Shown in pieces: positions 11,232 through 18,992 of a stretch of DNA of 64,000 nucleotides. The DNA is from Polyangium sp. 6x1 (lineage in GTDB: Bacteria; Myxococcota_A; Polyangia; Polyangiales; Polyangiaceae): positions 62,001 to 126,000 of the forward strand of contig NZ_JARZHH010000026.1 of NCBI RefSeq assembly GCF_029946515.1, given 5' to 3'. The translations under genes were made by a program, and so were the position numbers. The notes under the pieces are model-generated. The model was not told where the DNA came from. It did no database searches and saw only the letters and a program-made list of their open reading frames with translations. Position 1 is the first letter of the stretch; each line of letters opens with the position of its first letter.

Positions 11232-13241
11232 TCACTTCGCAGCGGGCTGTTCACCCAGGCTCGGATGGAGCGGCCAGCGATAGAGACGCACGGCTCCGTC
11301 CGCCGACGCGGAGGCGACATATCGGCCGTCTTGCGTCGTGCTCACGCAGGTGATCGTCGTGGTGCCGGTGCCCACCGTCCTTTGCATTCTGCCGGTGGCG
11401 ACATCCCATACGCGTAACGTCCCATCCTCCGAGCCTGTGACGAGCGCGCCAGCCGTGCCTGCGCCATGAACAAATGCGAGTGAGTTGATACGCTTCGTGT
11501 GTCCCGTGAGCCTCTTGTCGAATTCCCAGCGTGGGGGCGTCATCCACAAGATCAGAGACCCGTCGCTGTATCCCGCTGCGAGATGACGACCGTCGGCGGC
11601 GAATGCCACGCAGTTCACGACACCGCCACGTAGGACCTGGGTTTGACGGAAGGAGGCGTCCCAGACGCGCACCGTGGTATCACGCGAGCCTGAAGCCCAG
11701 AGCCCGTTTCTCCCGTCGAACGCGAGGGCGCGAACCTCGTCCGCGTGTTCCTGCGCGACCTGAAGGCATTCGCCCGTCGAGACGCTCCAGAACGTAACAC
11801 GGTGGCCTTCGCCGGTAACACGGTAGCCTTCGCCGCTCACCGCGAGCGTCTTTGCGCCCTCGTCGAGGGCCAGTGCTCGCACCGGTGTCGCATCGATATG
11901 GAGGGTGCTCTGCACGAGTCCGCGGCTCGCGTCGAAGAGACGGACCCTGCCATCCGCACAGCCGACCGCGAGATGACCCGCGCCCGTATCCAGGCAAAGG
12001 GGGCTCACGCGCAGCCGCGTGGACCAATTCACCCGCCTCGCCTGGAGATCGAAGCTGACGACCTCCCCCTTCGAGAACCCGATGAAGAGCGATTCGCCCC
12101 GTTTGTCAAAGGCCAGCGCACGTCCGAACCTCCCCGCGAGCGACAAGGTCAAAACCCCCCGCGACGGATCCTCGACGATATCGAGCCGTGGCCCTTCACC
12201 TGCTTGCGGAAGGTCCTGCGCCAAGGCGTTGGTCGGGCGCTTCGGCGCTGCCTTGAAGAGGTCGCCGACCTTTCCTGAAACGGGCTTCGAGGGTGGAGGT
12301 ATTTGCGGTTTTTCCGGAGACGATGGCTTGGTCTCGGCGTACGCGAGATCCGGGGCCGTCGTCGGCGGGCTCGTCGTGCCGGCCCGTCCCGCGGGCGGCT
12401 TTGTTGCTGCCGCGAGCGTCTCCGCCATCTCCATCGTCGAGCCGAACCGAGCCTCGACGTCGAGCGAGAGCGCCCGCGCCATCCAGCCATCGAGGGTCCT
12501 CGGCAAATCCTGCCGCAGCGCGCTCGGCGGCTGGAATTCGCCCCTCGCGATGGAGAACGCCATCGCCGGCAAGGAGGAGCCTGTGAAGGGCGTTTTCCCC
12601 GTGAGCGCCTCGTAGGCGACGATCCCGAGCGACCATAGATCCGTCCGGTGATCGACCCGCTTCGTGTCATCGTATTGCTCCGGGCTCATGTACGCGGGCG
12701 TCCCCAGCATCGCGCCGGTCGACGTCAGCTCCGACGACGCGTCGAGGTCCTTTGCGATACCGAAATCGAGCACCTTCACGAAGGGCTCGCCCTCGTCGTC
12801 GATCACGAACAGGTTGGCGGGCTTGATGTCGCGATGCACGACGCCCATTTTGTGCGCGGCTGCGAGGCCTCTCGCCATTTGTCCGAACAGGCGCACCACC
12901 TCTTCGATGGGCAAGGGTCCGAGGCGCCGAAGCCGGTCTCGCAGGGTCTCGCCGTCCAGGAGCTCCATCGTGATGAACGGCTGCCCGTCGTCCGTCACGC
13001 CATGGCCGAAGATCGTCGCGACGTAGGGACTTCGAATGCGGGCCGCGGCTTGTGCTTCTTTCCGAAACCGCTCCTTCGAGGGGTCGTCGTTCGCATACCC
13101 CGGGGACATGACCTTGACGGCGACTTGCCTGCCGAGTCCGATTTCCTCGGCGGCCCAGACCGTGCCCATCGCGCCTGCGCCGAGGCGGCGAATGAGCCTG
13201 AGCGTCGATGTGAGGTGTTGTCCTCCTTGGGCGGGCGGCAT
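11232..13241 (-). CDS. Ser/Thr protein kinase with C-terminal WD40 repeats
   Basis: A 669-residue protein. The N-terminal 280 residues are a complete Hanks-type kinase: glycine loop LGAGAMGTVW, VAVKVMS, catalytic HRDIKPANLF, DFGIAKDL and AYMSPEQYDD. A Pro-rich linker follows, then about 310 residues of WD40-like repeats (VRLFDASRGLVQS, ASGSRDTTVRVWDAS, GSEDGTLRVWDVATG, ASASADGAVRLYRW). Kinases with a beta-propeller sensor or docking domain are common in myxobacteria. No transmembrane segment is seen, so the protein is probably cytosolic. It stands alone on the minus strand, divergent from the STAS gene at 13305 with a 63-bp gap that should hold both promoters. Confidence 0.92.
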   Translation of the reverse strand: MPPAQGGQHLTSTLRLIRRLGAGAMGTVWAAEEIGLGRQVAVKVMSPGYANDDPSKERFRKEAQAAARIRSPYVATIFGHGVTDDGQPFITMELLDGETLRDRLRRLGPLPIEEVVRLFGQMARGLAAAHKMGVVHRDIKPANLFVIDDEGEPFVKVLDFGIAKDLDASSELTSTGAMLGTPAYMSPEQYDDTKRVDHRTDLWSLGIVAYEALTGKTPFTGSSLPAMAFSIARGEFQPPSALRQDLPRTLDGWMARALSLDVEARFGSTMEMAETLAAATKPPAGRAGTTSPPTTAPDLAYAETKPSSPEKPQIPPPSKPVSGKVGDLFKAAPKRPTNALAQDLPQAGEGPRLDIVEDPSRGVLTLSLAGRFGRALAFDKRGESLFIGFSKGEVVSFDLQARRVNWSTRLRVSPLCLDTGAGHLAVGCADGRVRLFDASRGLVQSTLHIDATPVRALALDEGAKTLAVSGEGYRVTGEGHRVTFWSVSTGECLQVAQEHADEVRALAFDGRNGLWASGSRDTTVRVWDASFRQTQVLRGGVVNCVAFAADGRHLAAGYSDGSLILWMTPPRWEFDKRLTGHTKRINSLAFVHGAGTAGALVTGSEDGTLRVWDVATGRMQRTVGTGTTTITCVSTTQDGRYVASASADGAVRLYRWPLHPSLGEQPAAK

Positions 13242-13304
13242 CGCGGCCGTATCCTACCGCGATTTGTTTTCGGGTGGGCGGCCTCGTGCCATGATGCGCC
13301 GCGC

Positions 13305-14240
13305 ATGGACGACCCGACCGAGGACGGGCGAGCGCGCTTCGCGCCGCTGCTCGACGAGCTCGCTCGCTTGCGGCAAGTCATCGCCGCGCGTGAGGGGGAG
13401 ATGTCCTGCCTCCAAGCGCTGTACGAGCTCTCGCGCGGCACGCAACGGGTCTCCGAGGAGCAGCTCCAGCGGATGGTCGACCTCGTGCCGTACGGCTTCC
13501 TTTCGCCCGAGCAAGTGAGCGCTCAGGTCCGGATTTTCGATGATTTCTCCTTTTCGACGCACGGCTTCCGAGACGCACCGGGAGTCCACGCAACGCGCAT
13601 CTTCTGGGATGAACAGGAGATCGGTGCGCTGAGCGTGCGGGTGACGGGACCCGCGGGGGAAGCTTTGCCCATATCCCTGGAGCATCAGCGATTCCTTTCG
13701 ATCGTCGCCGATCGATTCGGTGAGTGCATTCGACTCTGGTCTGCCGAGATGGAAGAGGAGCGCTCCAAGCAGCGCCTCGTGGAGAACGATGCTTTGCGTC
13801 GAGACCTCGATGCGTCACGCGACCGGATGAGCCGGTTGCAACTCGCCGTGAGCGAGCTCTCCGTCTCCATCACGCAGATCTGGGATGGGGTGCTGTTCAT
13901 TCCGCTCGCTGGCGTCCTCGACTCCGTGCGGGCGGCGCGCTTCATGGAGAAGTCATTCAACAGGGTGTTCGAGAAAGAGCCCTACTTCGTGATCGTCGAC
14001 ATCGATGGGGTGGATGTGATCGACCAGATGACCGCGGACTATCTCGTCCGGGTCGTCCATGGGTTTCGCTTTTTCGGCGCGACGGGCATTCTCACAGGGA
14101 TCCAGCCCGAGGTCGCGAAGATGACCGAGGAGAAGAACATCCGGATGGACTCGATCATCATTCGTCGAGATTTGCGCGAGGGCCTCCGATACTGTGTACA
14201 GCGGATGAGGGCCATCCGACGCAGGGAGAAACCTCGATGA
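13305..14240 (+). CDS. RsbR-like STAS-domain regulator
   Basis: A 311-residue protein. The N-terminal half has a coiled-coil-like segment (LLDELARLRQVIAARE) and a PAS/GAF-like region. A second coiled coil (about residues 150-185) leads into a C-terminal STAS domain containing LFIPLAGVLDSVRAARF, FVIVDIDGVDVIDQMTADYLV and ATGILTGIQPEVA. The arrangement matches RsbR/stressosome-type co-antagonists, in which an N-terminal sensor controls a STAS platform phosphorylated on Ser/Thr. In place of the usual Ser/Thr after DITGV is DVIDQ, so the usual phosphorylation residue is not obvious. It is divergent from the kinase-WD40 gene, a possible partner. Confidence 0.8.
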   Translation: MDDPTEDGRARFAPLLDELARLRQVIAAREGEMSCLQALYELSRGTQRVSEEQLQRMVDLVPYGFLSPEQVSAQVRIFDDFSFSTHGFRDAPGVHATRIFWDEQEIGALSVRVTGPAGEALPISLEHQRFLSIVADRFGECIRLWSAEMEEERSKQRLVENDALRRDLDASRDRMSRLQLAVSELSVSITQIWDGVLFIPLAGVLDSVRAARFMEKSFNRVFEKEPYFVIVDIDGVDVIDQMTADYLVRVVHGFRFFGATGILTGIQPEVAKMTEEKNIRMDSIIIRRDLREGLRYCVQRMRAIRRREKPR

Positions 14241-14268
14241 AAGCCACGCACGCGCGCGAGGCACGCTC

Positions 14269-15054
14269 TCAGGGCTTCACTTCGAGCGCCTGCACCATCC
14301 CGTCGAAGAACCGCTCCTGCGTGCACTCCATCCCGGTGTAGAAATCGACGAACGTCGTCTTCACGTGGTGGATCTTCCAGTCCCCCACCTGCGTCGTCCC
14401 GCCGCTCGGGATCTGCTCCTCGTCATTGCCGGCGACGGCGTTGATCGAAAAGAGCGTCCGGTACTCCGTCTCCGGACAACTCTTCTTCTGCTGATTCACG
14501 CATTCGACCACGAGCGACAGCGAAGGCCCGCCGCCCGGAATCGCCGGTAACATCGCCGGGATCTCCGCGTTCGCATACCGCATCGCCACGGCTTGCCCTT
14601 TCGCGCCGCTCACGAGGTACGATTGATTGTCCTGCTTCGCCGTCACCACGTCCCCCACGGCGAACACCTCCCCGAGGTTCGCGCCTTCCCAGGCGAACCG
14701 CGCGGGCATGCCTCCCGCATCGAATGCGAGATCCATTCCGAGCGCGTCCACCGCCGCCACCGTCGCCTGCGCGCCGCCCGTCAGATCCGGCGTCGGGTCC
14801 TCGAATCCGAGCCACGGCCACGACCCCAGCACGAGCGCGTCCTCTGCCGCCGTGCACGCGGGCCCCGGCCCCCCGCCCGCGCCGCCGACCCCGCCTGCGC
14901 CGCCGTTCCCGCCCGCGCCGCCGCTTCCGTCTCCGCCCGCGCCGCCGCTTCCGCCTGCGCCGCCGCTCCCGCCGCCGCCTCCGCCTCCGCACGCCGCGAT
15001 GCACGCCGCCACCGCAATCACGAGCCCTGCCGCCCAAGGAAATCGTCGTTCCAT
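14269..15054 (-). CDS. Glycine-rich lipoprotein, function unknown
   Basis: A 261-residue protein with a signal peptide and lipobox CIAACG. About 45 residues of Gly/Ala repeats (GGAGG type) follow, then a 180-residue C-terminal domain with several cysteines (GPACTAAE, VVECVNQQKKSC, GMECTQERFF). The glycine spacer after the lipid anchor probably lifts the domain off the membrane; this design recurs in the window (24100, 18993). The C-terminal domain is not recognised. Minus-strand monocistron, convergent with the STAS gene. Confidence 0.75.
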   Translation of the reverse strand: MERRFPWAAGLVIAVAACIAACGGGGGGGSGGAGGSGGAGGDGSGGAGGNGGAGGVGGAGGGPGPACTAAEDALVLGSWPWLGFEDPTPDLTGGAQATVAAVDALGMDLAFDAGGMPARFAWEGANLGEVFAVGDVVTAKQDNQSYLVSGAKGQAVAMRYANAEIPAMLPAIPGGGPSLSLVVECVNQQKKSCPETEYRTLFSINAVAGNDEEQIPSGGTTQVGDWKIHHVKTTFVDFYTGMECTQERFFDGMVQALEVKP

Positions 15055-15160
15055 GACCCATGAAGGGCATGCAATACAATCGGCGTCAATCCCTCAAACC
15101 TCCACCGAACCGCCACCGTCTCTCCCCCCGACCTCCCGCCGCGCGTGCTCTCCTCGGCGC

Positions 15161-16009
15161 ATGCACACAGCCCCCGCCGGCCGCGGCCTCCATTACTCTG
15201 CTGCGCGTGGGGTCGTGGAATCGGCGCTCCGTGTCCTCTTCCGCGGCGATTGGCCCGCGCGCGCCTGGGGCCGCTTGCCCGTCGCCTCCTCCGTGCGCGT
15301 CGTCCACCGGCGCATCCCGCTCCCCGCGCCTCGAACGTCTCCCCTGCGCATCGCATTCGCCTCCGATCTCCACCTCGGCCCCACCACCTCGCCGCGCACC
15401 CTCGACGAGGCCTTTCGCCTCCTCTGCGACGCTCGGCCCGACGTCCTCGTCCTCGGCGGTGATTACGTCTTCCTCGACGCCACGCCCGCCCGCGCCCGCG
15501 AGCTCGAGGCCCGCGTCCGCGACGTCCCCGCGCGCCTCAAGGTCGCTGTCCTCGGCAATCACGACCTCTGGACCCACCATTGCCTCCTCGAAGACGCCCT
15601 CGCGCGCGCCGGCGCCACGGTCCTCGTCAATGCGGCGGCCCGCCTCGACGACCTCGCCGTCGTCGGCCTCGACGACCCCTGGACCGGCACGCCGGACGGC
15701 GAACGCGCCTTTGCCGCGGCCGACGGCGCCGCGCTCATCATTACCGTTTGCCATGCGCCCGGCGGCTTCCGCCATGCCCGCGGCCGCGGCGCCCGGCTTT
15801 TCCTCTGCGGCCATACCCACGGCGGCCAGGTCGCGCTCCCCGGCGGCATTCCCGTCGTCGTCCCGGGCGGCCCCCTCGCGCGCCGATTCCCGCACGGCGT
15901 CCACCAGATCGAAGACACGACCCTCTTCGTCTCCCGCGGCCTCGGCGGCGTCGAGATCCCTTTCCGTGCGTTCGCGCCTCCCGACATCGGCCTCTTCGAC
16001 CTCGGCTGA
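15161..16009 (+). CDS. Calcineurin-like metallophosphoesterase (YkuE-like)
   Basis: A 282-residue enzyme with the complete binuclear metallophosphoesterase set: FASDLHLGP (D-x-H), LGGDYVF (GD), GNHDLW (GNHD), TVCHAPGGF and CGHTHGGQVALPGG (GHTH). The ending (GLGGVEIPFRAFAPPDIGLFDL) follows the YkuE-type pattern. Family members hydrolyse phosphodiesters, including lipid headgroup precursors. No clear signal peptide or membrane anchor is present. The ATG at 15161 is the first plausible start; the conserved domain begins about 60 residues later, so a later start is possible. Confidence 0.88.
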   Translation: MHTAPAGRGLHYSAARGVVESALRVLFRGDWPARAWGRLPVASSVRVVHRRIPLPAPRTSPLRIAFASDLHLGPTTSPRTLDEAFRLLCDARPDVLVLGGDYVFLDATPARARELEARVRDVPARLKVAVLGNHDLWTHHCLLEDALARAGATVLVNAAARLDDLAVVGLDDPWTGTPDGERAFAAADGAALIITVCHAPGGFRHARGRGARLFLCGHTHGGQVALPGGIPVVVPGGPLARRFPHGVHQIEDTTLFVSRGLGGVEIPFRAFAPPDIGLFDLG

Positions 16010-16050
16010 TTCTCCTTCGGAGCGACCTGCATTTCGTTTACGATGTCGCC

Positions 16051-17523
16051 ATGCGCCTCGCTCGCGCTTCGGCCCTCGCAAGCTCCTCGCTCCTCGCCCT
16101 CACGATCGGCTGCGGTGGAGCCGTCGCCCCGCCGGAATCGAAGCCCCCGCGCCCCGCGCTCTCCTGGTCCACCTGCCCGGACGCGCGCGAGCTCGAATGC
16201 GCGACCTTCTCCGTCCCGCGTGATCATGCGCGCCCCACCTCCGGCGAAGTCTTCACCCTCCCTGTCGCCCGCCGCACCGCCGCGAAGCCTTCCGAGCGTA
16301 TCGGCTCCTTGATCGTCAATCCGGGGGGGCCCGGCCTCTCGGCCATCACCTTCTTGCAGACCTCCCATTTCCTCTTCCCGTGGTCCATCCGTGACCACTT
16401 CGACATCGTCGCCTTCGATCCGCGCGGCCTCTCCACCACCACGCCCAAGCTCGATTGCGTCGACGACCTCGAACCGCTCGTCTCCATCGACCCGACCCCC
16501 GACGACGCCGCCGAGCTCGCGCAGATCCAGGCCGCCGCGGACGCGGTGGTGTCCGGCTGCAAGCGGCGCAGCGGGGGCATTCTTTCGCTCGTGGGCACGC
16601 AGAACGTCGCCCGCGACATGGACCTCTTGCGTAAGGCGCTCGGCGACGAATCGCTCACCTACCTCGGGCTCTCCTACGGCACCTTCCTCGGCGCCGTGTA
16701 CGCCGACCTGTACCCGCAAAACATCCGCGCCATGGTCCTCGATTCGGCCCGGGATCCCAAGATCACCGCCGCCGAATGGCTCCGCGGCCAGGCCCTCGGC
16801 TTCGAGGCCCAGCTCGAAGCGTTCCTCGCCGATTGCAAGGAAAACCCGCGCTGCCCCTTCCATTCCGACGGCGACCCGCACCGGGCCTACGACGCGCTGC
16901 TCGCGAAGGTCGAATCGTCGCCCATCCCCGCGGGTTCCACGGGCCGCTCGCTCGGGCCTGGACAATGGCTCTGGGCCGTCGCGGCCGCGCTGTATTCGCC
17001 CGACGCCTGGCCCGTCCTCGGGATGGCGCTCCTCTCCGCGGCGAACGGCGACGCCACCCGCATGCTCGAGCTCGCCGATGGATACCTCGAACGCGCCCCG
17101 GACGGCACCTACTCGGACGCGCAGGAGCTCTTTTACGCGGTGCACGCCCTCGACATGCCCTTCTCCGTCGACATGTACGAGCCGCTCGTCCGCGAGCTGC
17201 GCAAAAAGGCGCCCCGCCTCGGCGCTTATTTGCCGTATACCACGGCCGTGTCCGCGCGCTGGCCCGCGCCGCCCACGCGAAAGCCGGGGCCCATCGTCGC
17301 CAAGGGCGCGCCTCCCATTCTCGTCGTCGGCGTCGCCGAGGACGCCGCGACGCCGTTTGCCTCGTCCGCCTCGCTCGCTGCAGAGCTCTCCTCGGGCGTC
17401 CTCCTCGCGCGGGAAGGAAAGGGGCACATCGCTTTTTTGCGGGGCAACCGATGCATCGACGACGCCGTCGCCGCCTACCTCGTGAACCTCACGGTCCCGG
17501 CGAACGGCACGCGCTGCAAATGA
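16051..17523 (+). CDS. Secreted alpha/beta hydrolase of the TAP/proline-iminopeptidase-like family (lipoprotein)
   Basis: A 490-residue protein with a lipoprotein signal (ALTIGC). It has an alpha/beta-hydrolase fold: oxyanion region VNPGGPGLSA, DPRGLSTTTPKLDC, nucleophile elbow GLSYGTFLGAVYA, acid in GVAEDAATPF and His in GKGHIAFL. This layout, with a TAP-like C-terminal domain, is typical of secreted tripeptidyl aminopeptidases and SlpD/SlpE-type proteases of actinomycetes and myxobacteria, which take short peptides from N-termini. A role in outside-cell peptide use fits a predatory or saprophytic myxobacterium; this is inference. ATG at 16051 gives a clean signal peptide. Confidence 0.88.
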   Translation: MRLARASALASSSLLALTIGCGGAVAPPESKPPRPALSWSTCPDARELECATFSVPRDHARPTSGEVFTLPVARRTAAKPSERIGSLIVNPGGPGLSAITFLQTSHFLFPWSIRDHFDIVAFDPRGLSTTTPKLDCVDDLEPLVSIDPTPDDAAELAQIQAAADAVVSGCKRRSGGILSLVGTQNVARDMDLLRKALGDESLTYLGLSYGTFLGAVYADLYPQNIRAMVLDSARDPKITAAEWLRGQALGFEAQLEAFLADCKENPRCPFHSDGDPHRAYDALLAKVESSPIPAGSTGRSLGPGQWLWAVAAALYSPDAWPVLGMALLSAANGDATRMLELADGYLERAPDGTYSDAQELFYAVHALDMPFSVDMYEPLVRELRKKAPRLGAYLPYTTAVSARWPAPPTRKPGPIVAKGAPPILVVGVAEDAATPFASSASLAAELSSGVLLAREGKGHIAFLRGNRCIDDAVAAYLVNLTVPANGTRCK

Positions 17524-17529
17524 ACGACC

Positions 17530-18276
17530 TCACCAGCCCCCACGCGCCCCGCCGCCCCCCGAACGACCTCCGCCGCCGGAAAACCCGCCACCGTCCCCAC
17601 CGCCGCCCCCACCGCCGCGGCCTCCGCGCATGATGAACCACAGAATGGTGAGCGCGAGCGACGGATTCACGGCGAACAGCACCAAAAAAGCCATGACCGC
17701 CACGCCGATCCAGACGAGCTCGTGCCCGCGCCTCGCCTCCGGCTGCGCCGTCTGTCCCGGCCCGGGCGCGGGCACGAACGCGTGGCCCTCGATGGCTTGC
17801 AGCAATGCCGAAACGCCCGCGTCGACGGCTCCGTTCGGATCGCCCGCCTGGAGCCGCGGCGCCATCACCTCCCGGATGACCCGCGACGCGATCGCGTCCG
17901 GCACCCGATCTTCCAGGCCATACCCGACTTCGATATCAATCTTCCGATCCTTGGCCAGCACGAACATCACGAGCCCGTCGTCGAGACCCTTTTGCCCGAC
18001 CCCCCACGCCGCGAATGTCCGCACCGCCCAATCGTCGAGCGCCGCGTCCCCGATCGTATCGCCGATCCACACGACGACCTGGTGCCCCGTCTGCCGCTCG
18101 TATTGCGCGAGCCGATCGTCGAGCCGCTCCCTCGTCTCGGGCGAGAGCAATCCCACGGTATCCGTGACGTGGCGGGTGGGCGCCGGGGGGAGGGGCGCGA
18201 CCGCGCCCTGGCCGTGCGCGAGCCCGACGAACGTCAGCCACGCGGCGAGGACGAGGAAGGTGAATGCGCGAATCAT
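17530..18276 (-). CDS. TPM-domain membrane protein (YgcG family)
   Basis: A 248-residue protein with an N-terminal signal peptide, a TPM domain (VTDTVGLLSPETRERLDDRL, GHQVVVWIGDTIGDAALDDW, GLDDGLVMFVLAKDRKIDIEVG read in pieces), one transmembrane segment near residue 185-215, and a tail almost only of Gly, Ser and Arg. This is the standard YgcG architecture. The LemA gene lies 9 bp upstream in the same operon, the usual pairing. The family is linked to envelope stress and, in plants and some bacteria, to membrane-protein repair; the exact role is unknown. Confidence 0.9.
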   Translation of the reverse strand: MIRAFTFLVLAAWLTFVGLAHGQGAVAPLPPAPTRHVTDTVGLLSPETRERLDDRLAQYERQTGHQVVVWIGDTIGDAALDDWAVRTFAAWGVGQKGLDDGLVMFVLAKDRKIDIEVGYGLEDRVPDAIASRVIREVMAPRLQAGDPNGAVDAGVSALLQAIEGHAFVPAPGPGQTAQPEARRGHELVWIGVAVMAFLVLFAVNPSLALTILWFIMRGGRGGGGGGGDGGGFSGGGGRSGGGGARGGW

Positions 18277-18285
18277 GTGCGCCGA

Positions 18286-18909
18286 TCAGAACTGCACGGC
18301 GGGCGCTCGCTCGGCGCCGCCCGCGGCGCGGAAATACGTCTTCTCGGCGAAGCGCTCCCCGAACATGTCGGCGACGAGGCTCGTCGGGAAGCGATTGCGC
18401 GCGGTATTGTACTCCCGCGCCGCCTCGTTGTAGCGCATCCGCTCGACCGCGATCCGGTTCTCCGTCCCCTCGAGCTGTGCCTGGAGATCACGGTAGTTCT
18501 GCGTCGCCGAAAGCTCCGGGTATCGCTCGACGACCACGAACATGCGGCCCAGCGCCGAGGAGAGCTGATCCTGCGCGGCCTGGAATCGCTCCATCGCGAC
18601 TGGATCCTGCGGCGCGTTCGCGGTCCCGGGGCCTGCCTGCGTGCCGCTGCCCGTCACCGCCGCGGCGCGGCTCCTCGCCTCGGCCACCTGGACGAACGTG
18701 TCCCGCTCGAAATTCGCCGCGCCGCGGACGGTCTCGACGAGGTTCGGCACCAGATCGAGGCGCCGCTGGTAGACGTTCTCGACCTGCGCCCATTGCTGAT
18801 CGACGGCTTGATCGAGCGTGACGAGCCGATTGTACGTGCTGATCCCTGCACCCGCGACGACGAGCAAAAGGATGAGGACGCCTGCGAGGACGAAGAGCGC
18901 CTGCTTCAT
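18286..18909 (-). CDS. lemA: LemA family membrane protein
   Basis: A 207-residue protein with one N-terminal transmembrane helix (ALFVLAGVLILLLVVAG) and then the long helical LemA domain: YNRLVTLDQAVDQQWAQVE, YQRRLDLVPNLVETVRG and YPELSATQNYRDLQAQLEG. The motifs LVxLxxxVxxxWxQVExxYQRRxDLxPNLVxxVKG and ATQNxxxLQxQLEGTENRI are diagnostic. I took the ATG at 18909 because it lies directly before the membrane helix. First gene of a two-gene operon with the TPM protein. Confidence 0.92.
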   Translation of the reverse strand: MKQALFVLAGVLILLLVVAGAGISTYNRLVTLDQAVDQQWAQVENVYQRRLDLVPNLVETVRGAANFERDTFVQVAEARSRAAAVTGSGTQAGPGTANAPQDPVAMERFQAAQDQLSSALGRMFVVVERYPELSATQNYRDLQAQLEGTENRIAVERMRYNEAAREYNTARNRFPTSLVADMFGERFAEKTYFRAAGGAERAPAVQF

Positions 18910-18992
18910 CGATACCCCCGTGCACACGGCGGATGCCGCGCCGCGCGGGGGGATGCACGGACCGTGCTGGCCGCTCTCGTCGAAGGGCCCGG

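Noticed and set aside
11223-14284. A 17-base identity at 11223-11239 and 14268-14284
   Set aside because: Both cover gene ends of minus-strand genes (stop plus Lys and Pro codons); a single match of this length in GC-rich DNA can be chance.
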